NCBI GenBank assembly: GCA_903885605.1
Contig: CAISJD010000035.1
Location: forward strand, 1-48,187
Length of the DNA stretch: 48,187 nt
DNA from: an uncultured Chthonomonas sp.
Lineage (GTDB): Bacteria > Armatimonadota > Chthonomonadetes > Chthonomonadales > CAJBBX01
Direction: 5' to 3'
Below are positions 46,509 to 48,187 of the stretch, one piece after another. The translations under genes were made by a program, and so were the position numbers. Every line of letters starts with the position of its first letter. Within the stretch, counting starts at the first letter, position 1. Below the pieces are notes generated by a model. The model made no database searches. It saw only the letters and a program-made list of their open reading frames with translations, and was not told where the DNA came from.

Positions 46509-47378
46509 ATGATCCGACGCTGCCTCTCCCTTGCCGCCTGCTGCGCCGCATTGGGCGCCGGCGCGCAGACCGCCTCCTCGCCGCCGGCCGAGCCGCTCTC
46601 CGGCGTCGCGGTCGGGGCCTGGCAGCCCTGCTTCGTGGGCGTCGATCGCGCCGCGGTCAGCTGCACCGGCCCCGTCGCCATGCAGGGGCAGGCGCTCCGC
46701 ATCGATCTCCGGGCGAAGGGGCTTCGCTTCATGGCTACGCCTCCCGCGCTCAACGGCAAGAAGGAGGTGCGGGGCCTCCGCACGAGCTCCTTCTTGGTCC
46801 GCTACCGGATGCAGGGCGCCATCAACGCGGCGCCCTTCGGTCCCGTGGTCGATGACGAGGGCAAGGACCAGGACGTCGTGGGCCTCATGGTCTCCAACAG
46901 CCGCCTCGTCTCGAAGCCCGAGGCGAGCCCCGCCCTGCTCCTCACCGGCCGCAACAGGGCCTCCATCGCCGAGGCCCCCTTCAACCTGCGCGGCGTGCGC
47001 AATGCCGTGGCGGGCTTCGGCCTGGTGCTGAAGGCGGGCGTCAACGTGGGCGCCGGCGGGGTCCGGCATCCCCGCACCGCCGCGGGCGTCAGCTCCGACG
47101 GCCGTACCCTCCTCCTGTTGGCTCTGGACGGTCGGCAGCCCGGCTACAGCGTGGGCGCCACCACGCAGGAGGTGGGGCAGTGGCTGGCCCTGCTCGGCGC
47201 CTCCGATGGGATCAACCTCGACGGCGGAGGCACGACCGCGATGGTGATCGAGGGCACGGAAGGCAAGCCGCAAGTGCTGAACCGGCCGATCCATGGAGGA
47301 GTGCCCGGTACTGAGCGCGTTTCGGCAAGCCATCTGGGTTTCCGCGCCCGGCGTCTGCGGGCCGGCTCACAGCCCTGA
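46509..47378 (+). CDS. phosphodiester glycosidase (NAGPA-like) domain protein, exported
   Basis: A 289-residue secreted protein. The ATG at 46509 follows AGGAGG by 9 bases; the GTG at 46503 is too close to that site. A signal peptide (MIRRCLSLAACCAALGAGAQ) starts it. The NAGPA fold, related to the mammalian enzyme that removes GlcNAc from mannose-6-phosphate tags, is shown by HPRTAAGVS (187-195), DGRQPGYSVG (207-216) and NLDGGGTTAM (236-245). In bacteria such proteins are thought to cleave sugar phosphodiesters. The substrate here is unknown. It follows the MazG gene by 13 bases and precedes a glycyl radical enzyme by 15 bases. Confidence 0.92.
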   Translation: MIRRCLSLAACCAALGAGAQTASSPPAEPLSGVAVGAWQPCFVGVDRAAVSCTGPVAMQGQALRIDLRAKGLRFMATPPALNGKKEVRGLRTSSFLVRYRMQGAINAAPFGPVVDDEGKDQDVVGLMVSNSRLVSKPEASPALLLTGRNRASIAEAPFNLRGVRNAVAGFGLVLKAGVNVGAGGVRHPRTAAGVSSDGRTLLLLALDGRQPGYSVGATTQEVGQWLALLGASDGINLDGGGTTAMVIEGTEGKPQVLNRPIHGGVPGTERVSASHLGFRARRLRAGSQP

Positions 47379-47393
47379 TCAGGAGGGGGAACG

Positions 47394-48187
47394 ATGTCTG
47401 AACTTCAGCTGCGCCCGTATGCCGAGTGGATCGAGGCCCTGCGCCTCACCAAGGCCGAACATACCAGCGCCAAGCTGGCCCGTGACGGCTACCACGATGT
47501 CGACGACCACGGATGCATCCCGTGGCCCGATCCGATCCCCTTCGAGCGCGAGGTGAGCCACCCCGACGGCGGCACCTACGGCTTCGGGGCTTGCGGGCGC
47601 AGCCTCGGCGCGTGGCTGGCAGGCCACCCGGTCTACATCCACCCGCTCAGCGCCGTGGCCGGCGCATGGACCACCCACCCGCCGGGCGTCGGCGGCTGGC
47701 CCTCGGAGGACCGCGCCCACCACCTCGCCGAGCGCCAGGCGAAGTACAACATCATCCAGCCCGGCATCGGCGCCATGAACCATAGCGGCCCGGACATGCG
47801 GATCGGCCTCGACCTTGGATGGCCCGGCCTGCTTGCCAAGCTGCGGCGCTACCGGGCGCTCAACAGCCCCGCCGACGCCTCGTTCTACGACGGCGAGGAG
47901 GCCGTCGTCGAGGGTGCGCTGGCCTGGATCGCCCGCCACGTCACCGAGGCCCGCGCCATGGCTGCCGCCCAGGCCGATCCCGCCGCCGCCGCGAACCTCC
48001 GCGAGATCGCCGACATGAATGAGCGGCTCTGCTCCGGCCCGCCGGCCACCCTCCGCGAGGCCTGCCAGTTCCTGGCCTGGTTCCAGGCCATCGACCGGAT
48101 GTGGTTCTGCGGCGGAGCCCTGTCACAACTGGACGAGTTGCTGCGCCCCTACTACGAGGCCGACCTCGCCGCCGGGCGCACGAACCC
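47394..48187 (+). CDS. glycyl radical enzyme (pyruvate formate-lyase family), 3' end cut by window
   Basis: Only the first 264 residues are in the window, open to the right edge. The ATG follows AGGAGGGGG. HSGPDMRIGLDLGWPGLLAKL and the later LSQLDELLRPYYEADLAAGR resemble the N-terminal and central parts of PFL-like glycyl radical enzymes, where the second is the stretch before the active-site region. The active-site cysteine and the C-terminal glycyl radical loop lie beyond the edge, so catalysis cannot be checked. Such enzymes act without oxygen on diverse C-C, C-O or C-N bonds after activation by a radical SAM activase, which must be sought to the right. It ends a plus-strand run with PpiC, MazG and NAGPA-domain genes. 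Confidence 0.75.
   Translation, partial: MSELQLRPYAEWIEALRLTKAEHTSAKLARDGYHDVDDHGCIPWPDPIPFEREVSHPDGGTYGFGACGRSLGAWLAGHPVYIHPLSAVAGAWTTHPPGVGGWPSEDRAHHLAERQAKYNIIQPGIGAMNHSGPDMRIGLDLGWPGLLAKLRRYRALNSPADASFYDGEEAVVEGALAWIARHVTEARAMAAAQADPAAAANLREIADMNERLCSGPPATLREACQFLAWFQAIDRMWFCGGALSQLDELLRPYYEADLAAGRTN

Overview
The window comes from a GC-rich bacterial chromosome, with no phage, insertion-sequence, CRISPR, tRNA or rRNA signal that I can see. The best taxonomic clue is the pilin-like gene at 42651-43421. Its N-terminus (GFTLIELL, then [14 protein letters not shown], then a TQDYDE stretch) and its HK..DGHVKF motif are the form I associate with Armatimonadota (Chthonomonas-like). The mix of GH2, GH38 and DUF6067-like glycoside hydrolases, Gfo/Idh/MocA and URO-D-like proteins and a YabN-type MazG fits that. 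The assignment is an inference from gene content.

Layout. (1) 1-11050, plus strand: a giant GH2-type glycosidase cut by the left edge; a small bPH-type membrane protein with its own sigma70-like promoter; then a coupled cassette of Gfo/Idh/MocA oxidoreductase, GNAT-GH38 fusion and URO-D-family protein, closed by a hairpin. (2) 11242-23258, minus strand: secreted subtilase with five Ig-like repeats, class II fructose-bisphosphate aldolase, HtrA protease, LepA, a GT28-type glycosyltransferase, a TPR/membrane/CxxC protein and a D-aminoacylase-like deacylase. (3) 23460-26345, plus: a large DUF6067-like glycosidase candidate. Its stop codon shares a CTAG with the convergent gene. (4) 26342-35210, minus: FAD oxidoreductase, aminopeptidase P and ferredoxin-fused aldo/keto reductase, behind two hybrid histidine kinases. 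(5) 35384-39298, plus: a tightly coupled NatA-NatB-like ABC exporter and two SPFH proteins. (6) 39291-43711, minus: M16 protease, folK, pilin-like protein and a tiny lipoprotein. (7) 44005-48187, plus: SurA/PpiC-type lipoprotein, YabN/MazG, a phosphodiester-glycosidase-domain protein and the start of a glycyl radical enzyme cut by the right edge.

How the genes work together. The ends of the window look catabolic (glycan degradation, sugar oxidation, anaerobic radical chemistry). The middle carries envelope quality control (HtrA, SPFH, M16, PpiC) and signalling. The less usual items are the GNAT-GH38 fusion inside a translationally coupled cassette, the two-kinase relay without an output domain next to an ABC-SPFH operon, the chimeric TPR/CxxC membrane protein, and a leader hairpin behind a good promoter in the pilin operon. 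Several gene starts were moved inward from the longest open frame because a ribosome binding site, signal peptide or family start supports the shorter form. No stretch above 300 bases lacks a gene; the longest gap is 43712-44004.
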